DNA of 64,000 bases from Nelumbo lutea (Eukaryota > Streptophyta > Magnoliopsida > Proteales > Nelumbonaceae). The translations under genes were made by a program, and so were the position numbers. Below, one piece after another: positions 48,795-59,943 of the stretch. Each line of letters opens with the position of its first letter. Position 1 is the stretch's first letter. The stretch is from assembly GCA_022828595.1 (NCBI GenBank), contig JAKGHH010000001.1, positions 203,875,813 through 203,939,812 of the forward strand. Reading direction: 5' to 3'. The notes below the pieces were generated by a model. That model saw only the letters and a list, made by a program, of their open reading frames with translations, had not been told where the DNA came from and ran no database searches.

Positions 48795-51730
48795 GGATGG
48801 CTATAGTGTTCTGTAGTTCCAGGTTCTAAGGTTGTTGCCACTGTCATTCTTTCTCTGCTTTGGATGGCATTCTGCCGTCCTGTTTTGAAAATTTGTGTTA
48901 ATTATCTTCGAACTTACGCATGAACTACTATATCATAAAGGGTATCAGATAAAAAGGGCAAAAAAGAAAAAAATATTTGTTTCTTTCTATCTTGCATATT
49001 AATCGATGATAGCAGATTAACAGAGTTGCCTGGGTCGTTGTTTAAGTTGTCTCTTCTAACTTCGTCTGCAAAATTTTTAATAAAATCAAGCTTGGTCAGA
49101 GTGTCAGACGTATGCTACCAGCTACCACATCTAAATTGCGTAAGACGTAAAATTCCTGATCACAGTGCTAATCTGGTTGAACCCCTCTTCTGGACATATT
49201 CACCAATGTTGTTGCTCGACTCTAACCTACTTTCCGTGGACGTGGATTTTTTAATGGTGTTTAATGTAAACCAGAGAAAGAATTAGTAGATTTTACTGGT
49301 CTAAAGAAAGCAAACTGCTCTTCCATATCCTGACTTTGTAACATCACAGGCGTTTTCAGAAAAGGGCATAATTTTCTGAGTTTTATTTTTGGTAAACAAT
49401 TTTTTTAGTTGATTTCTGAAAGTTGGATTGATGTTGACATATATGCGACTTGGAATGTATTTGGTTTGGGCGGAAAGAGAGATGGGTTGGGGGTTTTCTT
49501 TTTTTTTTTTTAGCTTGACACTCAACTTCATTGATAATGATCAGGGGGAACTTTCCCACAACAGAATACTTCACAAAAGATGGAAAGGATCATGCGGTAT
49601 GATCATTTCTCAAATAAACACCGCCCCACAGCGCCAAATAGGCGTTTTGATTTTACTCAAACTAACTTTTTATTTGGTTGGATTGATTCAAGTAAATTGG
49701 CTGTACTTTTTTTTTTGTTTGCCTCAGGTTTCTGTGACACCACCTTTTTGATAATAAGAAACGGTTTTATACACAGCAACGGTTTTACATTTTTTCCCAT
49801 GCGACGCTATAAAATAATAATAAGAATTATACACTAGGTTTTATACACAGCAACGCCTACTTCTAAGATTTTTAGGGCAAAATGCAGTTAAATGAGCTTA
49901 CAGTATTAGCATTTTGGCTAATACGAGAAACTGAGCAAGAGAACTTGGAGACTAACGCCTTGTTTTCCATTTTTGCTCAAGACTCAAAAGGTTGGCTCAA
50001 AGCACGATTTTTTTTTTTCATGCCGCAGACAAGCCTTATCTTTTTATATTGGTCCATTTCTCATTCTAAAAAGAATGAGGTGCATGGCAAGATTTGTAAC
50101 CAAATATGGCCTAAATTTTACAATCAGCCTGAATGAGCAAGAATTCCATGAATGAAGCCCACATCAGTGAATCAAATATGGCCTAAATTTACAATCAGCA
50201 ACTATGTTATAGATGCACCACTATGGATCCATATTATCCACCAACAAAAGCTGCACCACCTACAAACGGTCTCCTTCAATATGAATTTTATCGATGCCCA
50301 TCTGCGGAGCAAATTAATTCCCTCTAAATATGACACGCTTCCGTGGCAGGAGGCTCAGCTACTGACAGAGGAATAGCTGGGGCAAACACCATCATTGTGG
50401 TCACAAATAATAACACCAGCGCTTGATCTCAACTCACCTACAGTTCCATCAAAATGGGTTGGAAGAATCGGAGAAGAGAACCCAATGCAGCCTTCATAAA
50501 TGTGATTCCAATGCAAGCAATTCCTTTGTTGCCTTCACATCAAGGTAAGGAGGGGAGATTTTAATTAATTTTGAAGTGTATTTTTAGCTTCTTTAATAGT
50601 TATCATGCAAATATGCAGATAGAGATTTTATAAGTACTCTTCTCCAATCTGTAACGAGTTTTATATTTTGATGGATTTATCTGTAATGTATTTTATAAGT
50701 ACTCTTCTGCAATCTGTAATGTGTTCATTGGTTAGTGACTACCCCATATTAAGTATGGAGCAACTAAACCTATTATTCTGTTTGGGATCGACTACTCACG
50801 TGATAAATTTGGGTTGAGTTTCCTATTTAACTTGGGGAAAAACTATGCTGCCGGAAGGGCATTGACCAATCAAAACCTCCCATGAATTTTGATAAATACC
50901 ACCTGATTGGTTATCACTTCTATGATACCGGTTGATTGGTTACAAGTTTTTCTGGTATCATAGTTGAACCTGTTGCACAAAACCCAGAAATACAGATTTG
51001 AATGGCACCCAAAAACAAAAACAGAGATAAAGAGAAGCAAACAAAGAGGACACACACATTTATGTGGTTCGGCTTATAGCCTATGCCCACGGGCAAAGGA
51101 GGAGCAGAAAATCCACTATGTAATCTGTAATGGTGAGATAACTACTCTCAACTATTTTGAGAGTGAAGGTAGCTAAATGTCTCCCCCCCCCCCCCCAAAA
51201 AAAAAATAAAAAAATCTCAGAGTGGATACATTTTTCTGATAGGAGATCGATCATGTCTCATGAAGAAGCCCTATGGTCTGAAGGCTTTGATAGATATGCT
51301 TGAAATGCTAGTCCAGTAAAAACTAGAAACCCCTGCTTTCTGAAATCCAAATATATTACATGTTCCCATAAACATATGAAAAATTGGAAGGATTTTGAAC
51401 ATGTCCAAAAGAAATTTCTGCTCGTTCAATCAGTTTTCATCCACCAGTAGTGGTAATGTATTCCTATTTCCAAGGTAATATTCAGGTCAAATAAGGTCCA
51501 TTTGCCTTCTTGATTACTTTAAGTTCAACTCTCAACAATATTTCTAGTGTCTACCAAAAGAAACAACTCTTCCTCTGTTCAACATTTAGCAGAACATCAA
51601 ACCACAGGGTCTTCTATGAAAGCGGCTTGAGCTGACTTCTATAGACTGGCCAGGTTACAAACTAATCGTTTCCTGGACAAGCACAACACAAGCCACTTAT
51701 ACAACTAGTAAAGTTTGGTTCTTATGTGAC
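48795..51730. other. Intergenic stretch, small MITE at 50.83 kb
   Basis: No gene is supported. The first 200-250 b are probably the 3' untranslated region of the protease gene. At about 49753 and 49839 the words GTTTTATACACAGCAACG are repeated. At about 50640-50720 a segment with AAGTACTCTTCT.CAATCTG is repeated. At 50832-50975 lies an inverted-repeat MITE (AACTATGCTGCCGGAAGG at the left and, read inward from the right, AACTATGATACCAGAAAA). A C run followed by an A run lies at 51183-51206. Confidence 0.45.
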
Positions 51731-51734
51731 TAAC

Positions 51735-52461
51735 AGTTTTTTTAATATTAAGTTTCAAAATTGTGTTATAGATCAAGGGGAGTACATGAGAAGATGTACA
51801 AGAAGGATAGAAAAAGATCTGCCCAAAGGTTACTCTGGCAGAGATTTGTCACTATACAAAGAATCCCTCTGAGCCCCAGCTTTGGCTAGCTGTGTCCAAT
51901 TCATCCCCCAGATATCCATCTTAGATGGGCTTGAAGAAAATAGATAGTCTTTTATCTCATTCAGTAGGTGAGCTAGATGCTGGGTACTATCCAATTCCAT
52001 TGCTCCATCTTATGGTGTTTAAAGAGTCTCCTATAGAAGTGGGAATGAAACCTTGCTGTTTAGTCTGTAGGTCAGCTAAGAGAGCAGAAACTTTTGCTTC
52101 AGTAGAATTTGTAAAGCCAATGGGTCCTCTGTAAGCACAACAGATGCTCCCATCTGCCCCATGGAGAACTCCTCCAATTCCAGCTGCTCCTGGAAATCCC
52201 CCTAGAGCTGCCACAAAATTGAAGTTTGAAGTTACATTGTAATGATTTGAGGGCAAGGCCAGTGTGGCTGGTGATGTAGAATAGTGATCAGGTTTCTTCT
52301 AAGGTTATCCATAGTTGGTCCATAGTGTTCAGAATCCGGTCTCGCAGACCTTAATGGGGAACGCCTTATCATTGAAGATCCTGTTATTTCTTTCTTCCTG
52401 TAGGTATATAGTGCTCGCTTAGATCATCAAAGCGCAGAAGACACTAAATTGGTACCACATG
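51735..52461 (-). pseudogene. LINE ORF2 3' part: RNase H-like domain and tail
   Basis: On the minus strand the zinc-finger RT C-terminal part reads IYLQEERNNRIFNDKAFPI. It is followed by an RNase H-like domain (about 51880-52256) with GAAGIGGVLHGADGSICCAY, GPIGFTNSTEAKVSALLADL and GDSLNTIRWSNG, typical of plant L1-type LINEs. A short 3' region ends near an A-rich stretch (AATATTAAAAAAACTG on minus, about 51732). Stops and shifts show it is dead. The upstream half of the same ORF lies beyond the insert, at 53245-53990. Confidence 0.75.
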
Positions 52462-53244
52462 GACACATGCGATGAGTCCATAACTCATCGGTTACCTGCG
52501 ATGAGCTTATAACTCATCGAACGACTGCGATGAACATACGACTCATCACATGTCCACGATAAACTTGTACTCGACAAAACTTAGAATAAACACCGGCTGA
52601 TGTGAACCTGCGATGAAGGCTAGACGTACGCAGTTCTGCGATAAACTTTGAACGCCCGTGGTTCTGCGATGAACTTCGGATACGCGCGGTTTTGCGATGA
52701 AGCTGAGATTATTACAGAACCGCGGATCACTGTGAACTGGAATTAAATATTGACTGCACATGCAACTTTAAGTCATGCGCATGATTAGGTGCCATGAAGG
52801 TTCAACAAAATGCACCTGTTAGATAGTGACATCACCAACACCACGTCGGTTAAGTAGGTCACGAAAGGAAATAGCACACGCAGACTATGGGAATCCTCGG
52901 AGGAAAGGAAAGTCAGTCCTTGAGAGATCTCATAAGACATGTGGCGAAACCCTAGCAATGCTCCTTAATGACTGACAACGAATCTAATATTCCCTTTCCT
53001 AATGGGAATCAAACTCTTTCAACGCCTTCCTTTCGGGACCTCGGGATCCCTCCTTATAAATGAGAGTCCATCCCATGATGAGAGGATCATTCGAATCATT
53101 CAATCTTCCTACCCTGCTCCCTTATCACTTCCATTTGCCATAATCTCCAAACCCTCAACTTGCACCCGGTCTTCATCCTTCAAGGAGACCCCCAAGCGTA
53201 GCCTGACCACCACACCTACACCTCCCATACACTTTCTACAGTCT
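52462..53244 (+). mobile_element. 783 b insert inside the LINE, flanked by CACATG
   Basis: CACATG lies at 52456-52461 and 53245-53250. Removing the segment with one CACATG joins the two LINE halves in one reading frame (KLFLM then WYQFSVFCALMI on minus). The insert starts GACACATGCGATGAG and ends CTTTCTACAGTCT, so it lacks the usual TG...CA of LTRs. It has a TATA-like box (CTTATAAATGAG at about 53052-53063) followed by a CT-rich stretch, as in LTRs of Ty3 elements. Its left third carries an array of small hairpins. No protein is encoded. A solo LTR with altered ends is the likeliest explanation, but the class is not settled. Confidence 0.6.
52470..52710 (+). repeat. Array of GCGATGA-type repeats and hairpins
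   Basis: The word GCGATGA or GCGATAAAC-like variants recur at about 52469, 52498, 52527, 52610, 52639, 52667 and 52694, with CCACGATAAAC at about 52555. In the first two units the downstream sequence inverts it: CGATGAGT pairs with ACTCATCG (52470-52490, 8 b stem, 5 b loop) and CGATGAG with CTCATCG (52499-52519, 7 b stem, 7 b loop). Spacing is about 28 b in most cases. The right part replaces the inverted half with a CGCGGTTCTG-type link. Confidence 0.65.
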
Positions 53245-53990
53245 CACATGAGAAATAGCTTTCTGGTAGATCCTCCCTCTTTGCCCCAGTTCACAGCCAT
53301 TTCATTGCCAAAGTCATTAACAGTTCTTGGAATGACTCACATGTAGTCCACTAAATTAATAAAGAAGTGCCATAACTGCCTAGCTTCCACACAATGGATA
53401 TAAAGGTGATAAATGGATTTGCCATCTTGGAGGTACATGATACAAAACATGGGGAAAAATCCTTTCTTTGGTGCACATCACAAGTATTTAATTTTCCAAG
53501 GCTGACCTCCCAATAGGAAAAAGAGATCCTTATTCCTGAGAGGGATCAAGAAATCCAAATCCTATGTGCTGGAAAAGCTTTCATGTTATACTATATATAA
53601 TGGCAATTGAAGGAGCTAGTAGAGAATTGCCCATAAGAGTAGAGAGTTCAAATGTGATGATCAGGGGTGGAAGGGGACAGGTATAACTCGTTGAGAGCTT
53701 CAAGGAGATAGGTGGTTTCTACTACTTCAGACTCCCTAAGAGGTTGGATCAGGTCAAGGTTCCAGGAGTAGCCATGGGTACTGGGAATGGTGCAAGATAA
53801 GATCCTTGTATTGCAGTTATGGGCCAAGTCCAAAGATATGAGGTTATTCGATAGCCAGAAACTCTCCCCAACCAAACATCAGTTGAAAAAAGCAATTCAA
53901 TTACCATTTCCCACACCATATCTTGTGAATAAAACGAAAGAATTATTAGTGGAGAGTATGCATTTCCAAGGATTGGAAAACCTGAGTCAG
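53245..53990 (-). pseudogene. LINE ORF2 upstream part (zf-RVT region)
   Basis: On the minus strand, from about 53990 down, are GVGNGN, LVGESFWLSNNL, SWNLDLIQPLRESEVVETTY and LLEALNELYLSPSTPD (53648-53875). Then comes a zinc-finger RT-type segment with MYLQDGKSIYHLYIHCVEARQ (read here in pieces, about 53345-53480). It continues as WGKEGGSTRKLFLM up to the insert border. The pattern is the C-terminal region of an L1-type LINE ORF2. The RT core itself is not in the window, so this LINE is 5' truncated, as is common. Confidence 0.7.
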
Positions 53991-55813
53991 TTCAAGTGAA
54001 ACCCAACTTACTTTATAAGAGAAATACTAGAAATAATCTTGTTGTAAATGCAACAGAAAAAAAAATTGGCATACAGTAAATAATAACTTTTTCTTTACAA
54101 ATATGCTTTAAAATATCCAAAATTCATAGGTTCATAAGTTCATGCAGCCACAAAGAAAGGTGAAAGAAAGTGCTCATCTACATGCACAATATGCATGAAA
54201 CAATGTAAAAGGAGAACCAAAAAGTATTCTTTTGAAAACAATACTGTTCCATAATGAAAGCCTGTGAAAAAGTTCACTTAACACATGTGGTAGAACTTCT
54301 AGAGATAGAGATACACCTTGGCTTACTGGAGAAGTGCTACAAATATCAGCACCCGGTGCCCTTATTTGTCCCCTTTGTAGGTGGACAGCAACCTTGGACC
54401 ATAGAGAACCATTCTATACTTGGTTATATCCACTTGTTAGTTCAGTTCAAACTTTCTCTCTACTACACTTTTTCTTGTTATTAAAACTCTGTATTAGTCA
54501 TGCTAACACGCAAAAAAGAGATAGTGCAGCAGAAACTAGAACAATTTTTGCTTTCTGAAACAAAATAGAAAGGAATCTCTAATCACATATGATTACATAA
54601 AAAACCTAGGAGGCTTGTGAGCATCAATCACATTTCAATAGTGCAATAAATTCATGATCTAGTTGTTGTTGTATTAGCTACAGCTTAAGAAATAATAATT
54701 TTGAATAAACTTGCTTCTTGGCTATCTGTAAACCCAGAGTTTAAGCACCAGAATGTTTTTCAGCTGCTTTTCCCTCAATCTGTTTGGAATTTGTAAGATG
54801 GCTTTCCCCGTGGTGAGGTCCACCAGGAAGCTGTTGTAATATTTTCCTCTATTATCAATAAAATTTCTTACTTTACCTTTCGAATTTCCTCATTTCTTAG
54901 TTGTCTGCTGGGTTTATTTCAGAGTTTTGAGGTTCAATTCTCCACAACTATTTTCAGCATTTACCAGAACATGGCAGCATAATGATCACTTTTGAAAGTG
55001 GGCAATGATGGAATTATCTCCGTATATCTGCACTCTACCTGTAAGAGTTGGAGTGTTTGAAGATTCAATTTATGTCCCCATCACTGGAAAAAGTCCATAT
55101 GGTGGTTCCTGATCATCACCAGAAGAGAACCTCTCATGTTGAAGGGAATAGAGAGGAAGCTTGGGGAGGGAGATGAAGCAGAAGAGATGGTCCCATTTTG
55201 GTTTGGTTTCTTCACTATTGCTAAGAGATGATCCCCCATCTCACTAGGGTGCAATTTGGGCCGTCTTGTTGGGTTAAGCATTTGTTAAATTTTGACCGAG
55301 TCCAACCCTGATGCAGCAGAAAATCTTTAAATTGAGTACCTGATTTGCAACCCTAAATCTTGCACCCCAAACCCATCCCCTGATCCCCCAAAAAAGGTTG
55401 GGCTTAACAGATTCACAACATCTAGACATGTGAAGATATGCCTATTTTTTTTGGCAAACAAGTATGACTAGTGTACATTATAGATTTTTTTCGCCCTTGA
55501 AACCAATGCTTCCTAAAGGGAATAAACTTAAGCATAATGTCTGATTTTTTGTTGATGTGGTGACATATGGCATTAAATGTTGAAAAGGAACACTTAATTT
55601 TTGCTGCAAATTCAGTATTTTGCAGTAGTATTGGATAAGAAAAATAACCATTTGTTTATGGAACATAAACACAATAGATTCTAAGAAAAATATCAAAGAA
55701 CGACTTATAGATCTATGGAAGTAATTGAAGCATGGTAAAAATTAAAATGTATGACAGCTCCTCTAGAACGGCTCAGATTGAAGCAAGCAAAGAATCAACT
55801 AAATTTATATTAT
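53991..55813. other. Intergenic stretch, no gene recognised
   Basis: The plus ORFs at 54254-54558 and the minus ORF at 55081-55281 have no recognised family. The part near 55600-55813 is probably the 3' region of the minus-strand PNGase A gene. No bounded transposon was recognised. Confidence 0.45.
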
Positions 55814-57661
55814 CTAAACCTGCTTCTTTTGATAATGTAAAGCTGATGCAAGAAAAGCCCTCCGAGCAGGAAAAGATTTTCTGTTGACTTCAAAGCCCAA
55901 GCTGAGGTGTCGTTTTCTGTTGCAGTGCTGCTTTATTTGATCATAAAGAATGGTATAATTTCTACTGCTGACATTCCTAAAGTAGCATCCATCTGTCCCA
56001 TCGTATGTATATACCTGCTGAGTGCTTCCCAAACCACTGGTTACCAAGTGCCCCTTTACAATCATAGAACCCTGTCCGGTCTGCAGATTTTTGAGAAAGC
56101 CACTCGAGAAACCCAAGGGGCCATGTGAAAATATATCCTGGTTGAACCCCAAAGACAAGTTTGAAACTGAAGCGTAGGTGCCATTTCCTTGATCCAAAAG
56201 GTCAGTGTACAAATAAAGTGGGAACCTTCGAGATACATCGATTAAATATAAATCAGATAGGAGCCTCTCATAAACACTGGTATTAGCATCTATTGTCTGG
56301 TTCACTATCTGCTGATTCCCATCGTTCCCAAACTCCATCATGTTTCTGTAGACGAAGTCTTGGTTTGAATGGGTTGTGATGTTTCCATGGGAAGATTTCA
56401 ACCACCCAGATGAAAAAATGGATCTACTTGCAGTAGTAAGGAAATTTCCATCAAGCCCTTTGAAATCTGAAACTAAGGTGAGCATAAGAGGTTGGGTACT
56501 ATACTCAATCAGCTCTCCTTCAGTTCTTTTACTGTCTTTATCCAACCAGACGTGCAAATTTGCATCTATGAACCACACGCTAAGAGCATTTGTTACACTG
56601 AACCCGAACTGGTGCTGCTTCCCATCCAAAATCTTTCCTAGGAATGGAGTAATATCAATATCATAGGAAGGGAGATCAAACGATCCAATTCCAGTGATTG
56701 GTCTCCATAGTAGGGGATTGACCCCTCCAGTATATATCACGGTAAAAGGCCAGACAGCACCAACTACAGTGCCATCAAGACTAACCACAACCTCTCTGAA
56801 AGGTCCATTTCCTGGTGTCCCTGTAAGATTGTTTGCAGCTATGTAATTATTGGGAGGATTCCCATACCAGAATTCATCATCTGAATGGAAAGAAACATAA
56901 ACCTCCAATATAGCTCTATAAGCATTCCGGGGAACCGAAAACTGCTTCAATTGGACATCCGTTGAGTTCTCAACCAGAAACCACAAACCATCATTCAAGG
57001 GGAGATTTCGCGAAATGGGCAATACCAGATCGGCCGGAGAGTTAAACCCATTAACTGAATTCACCCATTTTGGCTTATGGAAGCGGAGAGGTTCCTCCGC
57101 AGGCCAAAAGTGGAATGTGATATTCACATGGTAAATTCCAGTGTAGGTTCGATCAACAAGGTTACCCAGATAAACAGCTAGTGTTTGGGGGTCCTTAAGC
57201 AATGAAGAGTACCTCGTGATGTCCTTCTTGACCGTCCAAACGATTCCAGTGGCTCTAGGTTCAGCTGTGCAACTTCGAAGAAGCTCAACTCCACCCAACC
57301 AAACACCAAAGATGCGATCAAATTGTCTTCCTTTACAGGTGGCATTCCATTCAAGGACGATTTTGGAAAATTTCTGGGATGGGCAGTCTGAAGGGGGAGT
57401 ATATTGAGCAAGAACAGGTGGTCGGCCATATGTGTAGCCGAAATCATGTTGAAGGACAAGAACAGAGCAAGGTTCTGTCCTGGGTACTTTGATAGGTTTG
57501 GTAACTTCGAAGAAACGGCTGACAGGAACGTCTTTGGGGGCTGCGTGAGAGAGAAGCTCTGCTCCAAAGAGTCTTGTTTGGTGGAGATCTGCATCGGAAG
57601 AGAGTGGGTAGTGAAGGAAGAGAGATAAAATGAAGGGAATGAGAAAGGAGGATGAAGCCAT
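55814..57661 (-). CDS. Peptide-N4-(N-acetyl-beta-glucosaminyl)asparagine amidase A
   Basis: PNGase A of plants is a secreted acidic enzyme that cuts N-glycans from glycopeptides, including those with core alpha-1,3-fucose. The single exon codes for 615 residues, close to the usual length of about 570-640. The signal peptide is MASSSFLIPFILSLFLHYPL. The PF12222 domain follows, with YGRPPVLAQYTPPSDC, FDRIFGVWLGGVELLRSCTAEP, GIVWTVKKDITRY, YTGIYHVNITFHFWP, EVYVSFHSDDEFWYGNPPN and GGVNPLLWRPITGIGSFDLP, and then the C-terminal beta-rich part with CYFRNVSSRNYTILY. Many N-x-S/T sites are visible, fitting a secreted glycoprotein. No stops or gaps are present, so it is probably functional. Other ORFs in this range are shadows. 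Confidence 0.95.
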   Translation of the reverse strand: MASSSFLIPFILSLFLHYPLSSDADLHQTRLFGAELLSHAAPKDVPVSRFFEVTKPIKVPRTEPCSVLVLQHDFGYTYGRPPVLAQYTPPSDCPSQKFSKIVLEWNATCKGRQFDRIFGVWLGGVELLRSCTAEPRATGIVWTVKKDITRYSSLLKDPQTLAVYLGNLVDRTYTGIYHVNITFHFWPAEEPLRFHKPKWVNSVNGFNSPADLVLPISRNLPLNDGLWFLVENSTDVQLKQFSVPRNAYRAILEVYVSFHSDDEFWYGNPPNNYIAANNLTGTPGNGPFREVVVSLDGTVVGAVWPFTVIYTGGVNPLLWRPITGIGSFDLPSYDIDITPFLGKILDGKQHQFGFSVTNALSVWFIDANLHVWLDKDSKRTEGELIEYSTQPLMLTLVSDFKGLDGNFLTTASRSIFSSGWLKSSHGNITTHSNQDFVYRNMMEFGNDGNQQIVNQTIDANTSVYERLLSDLYLIDVSRRFPLYLYTDLLDQGNGTYASVSNLSLGFNQDIFSHGPLGFSSGFLKNLQTGQGSMIVKGHLVTSGLGSTQQVYTYDGTDGCYFRNVSSRNYTILYDQIKQHCNRKRHLSLGFEVNRKSFPARRAFLASALHYQKKQV

Positions 57662-57755
57662 GGCCAGCTTGTCCTGCTCTCTCTGTGAATTTCGGTTTCA
57701 CACAGAGAGAAAGAGAGAGATGGAGAAAACAAATGCAAGCAAGAGGAGTTACAGT

Positions 57756-57766
57756 TGTTTATAGCC
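57756..57766 (-). promoter_or_regulatory. TATA box of the PNGase A gene
   Basis: On the minus strand the sequence is GGCTATAAACA, about 95-105 b upstream of the ATG at 57661. A CT-rich leader (CTCTCTTTCTCTCTGTG on minus, about 57699-57718) lies between, as expected near a plant transcription start. Confidence 0.55.
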
Positions 57767-58700
57767 TTAGGCAAATGGAAGCAGAGAATTGAGCTGGTGT
57801 GTAATTCCTATGGAATCTACCATTCTAAATTGAAATATTCCTGTCGCCACTCGCACACGCACTCGAACTTACTGTTGGCGGGTCCGACTGACAATTTTTT
57901 TTTCATTTTATTGATGAATTTTTAGAGCTGTGATGCCTGGCCGTCACATGTGGTAGGATGTACATAATAATCGTTTTCCAGAATTTGCATTAGAAGAATA
58001 TCATTGCGATCCAAATTTGATTCATTACCGAACCGAGATTCCAACTACGGTTTATTTAAAAATTTTTAGGGCACATTACATCAAAATTTCAACTCATCAT
58101 AAAATATGTCATGTACTTATTTTTATTGGTTCATGTTTCACTAAAATACATTTATCCTTAAAAAATTGAACAACGTCAAATATGTTATTGTTGCATACCA
58201 TTTTCATCACAGGTTGATTTATATAAATTATATTGCAGTAATTTCCAATAGGATGCATCAAAAAGGATTCTAGGTACCTAATCCAACATAATAATACCAT
58301 AAAAAATTAGACACTTTTTCCTTCAAACCAAATACAGCCTTAATTTCACTCAGAATTCAGAATTAAGGAATCAACAACAATCTTTGCAAAAACTTTACTC
58401 CCGGAGGCTTGTGCCCACTAGGTCCTCTGCTCCTCTTTACATTCAACTTTTGCCCACCTACTTCTACAATGGCTTTTTGGACATCCGATAGCCTTTCTAT
58501 TGATTACTATTATTTTTTGGGAGAACCTTATCAAAGAAAGACATTTTTTTTCCTTAAGAATTTGGTGTTGGTTAGTGCAAAGCCCGTTTTAACAGCCTAG
58601 ATTATCACCATACTTATGTGTTTTATATTTCATGGGAGATATTCCCAATACAAGGTTGTAAGAGGCTGTTAGAACGGTGTGAGCATAGACTTCTCAATTA
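57767..58700. other. Upstream flank of PNGase A, noncoding
   Basis: No gene is supported. A T-rich tract lies at about 57894-57910. The short ORFs at 58109-58300 and 58409-58600 show no family resemblance. Confidence 0.45.
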
Positions 58701-58942
58701 ATAGGGGTTTTCAATAAGAATCGGAAGTCTCTTCCAATTCCAATTGTTTAGTTGGGTAGAATCAGAATCTCATTCCCATTTTTTGTACAGTGACATTCCT
58801 CCATTTGAGGGAAGGGCCCCTTCCTTGGGAATGAGATCCCATTCCAGTTGATTTCAGATCTAATCCCGATTCCCGTTTGAACCAAACAAGCTATGGGAAT
58901 ATACCATTTCGATTCTGATTCCACCACAAACCAAATGGACCG
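58701..58942. mobile_element. PIF/Harbinger-type MITE, 242 b
   Basis: TTA lies on both sides (58698-58700 and 58943-58945). The right end, read inward, is CGGTCCATTTGGTTTGTGG. The left end (ATAGGGGTTTTC) is more diverged. The interior carries GGAATGAGATCCCATTCCAG and GAATCAGAATCTCATTCCC, the words of the local family. The length equals the copy at 35127-35368. Confidence 0.65.
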
Positions 58943-59943
58943 TTAATTAATTATGCATCCATGTAGGTTTTGGATAACATGATTCCATAGAATATACTTT
59001 TGTGGATTAGTTGGTTTTGAAGCACACTACCCCTATTGGATGTTAGTATTCTAAAACCATTGCACATGATTCTAATCTACAAAATATCGTTGATCCTTTT
59101 TACCACAAACGATTTGTTGTATCAGACCCTAACATTTACATTCTACTATTGCACTTATGACTCAGTTTAGGAGTATAAATACAAATATGTACAATACGTA
59201 CAGTACAAATACATACAAAATTACACAAAATATAAGGTTTTGCACTCTCTAGACTTGTATTTATAATAGTCCTTCCAAACTGAACTTATAGGTTGTGGTA
59301 TGGTTCAAAACATGTTATAAAATCTTCGGAAAAGAACAGACAGGCCCAATGCATATTTCTGATTTCCACTACAGAGCTATAAAAAATGTCAGCCCACACT
59401 CTATGCACCAATGCCCGCCCATGAATTGGCATCAATTCCGAATCAGCACCTACCCCAACAGTACTCTGGGCCTACAAATTCTGACCCTGGGCTGAACTGT
59501 CATTCTCCCTAAAATCTTCCTAGAATGCAGAGGTCTTCTTATTCTGTTTTTTTGTTTATATACGTGTTGATTAACCATAAAGGTGCAGAGATGAGCGGCT
59601 GCTACTTGGGCGCTCCATACCTGCACAAAAAAGAGAAAAGAGTAGCTGCCCTACAATATGGATCCAAGACATCTATCCCTCATGCAAAATGCAAGAGAGA
59701 ACTGCTAAATCTGGATGGGGCCGAAAATTTGGAGGTTACTTGACCTTCCAAGATATCTTTTCTTTTTGGCACTTTGCAATCTTTATGATAGCCATATAAA
59801 TAGGTCTTTGCCCAACGTTCCCTTCCTTGCTTTGAGGAGGGAACTTAACCAACTTAAACGTTTGGGGTGGGTGGGGGAGGGGGGAGAGACCAAGTTAAGG
59901 CCTGAGGCGCAAGGTTTTAAAAGCGATATTGGTATCTCCATAC
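58943..59943. other. Noncoding stretch
   Basis: No gene is supported. TACAAATA and ACAATACG-type repeats occur at about 59165-59225. The 72-79 codon ORFs at 59525-59954 have no recognised family. Just left of the hAT element (about 59900-59930) the words GCCTGAGGCGCAAGG and TTTTAAAAGCG also occur outside it, so an older fragment of the same family may lie here. Confidence 0.4.

Noticed and set aside
52470..52710. CRISPR-like array of spaced repeats
   Set aside because: The repeats are 7-9 b and degenerate, the setting is a plant nuclear transposon, and no cas genes exist. It is reported as a hairpin array only.
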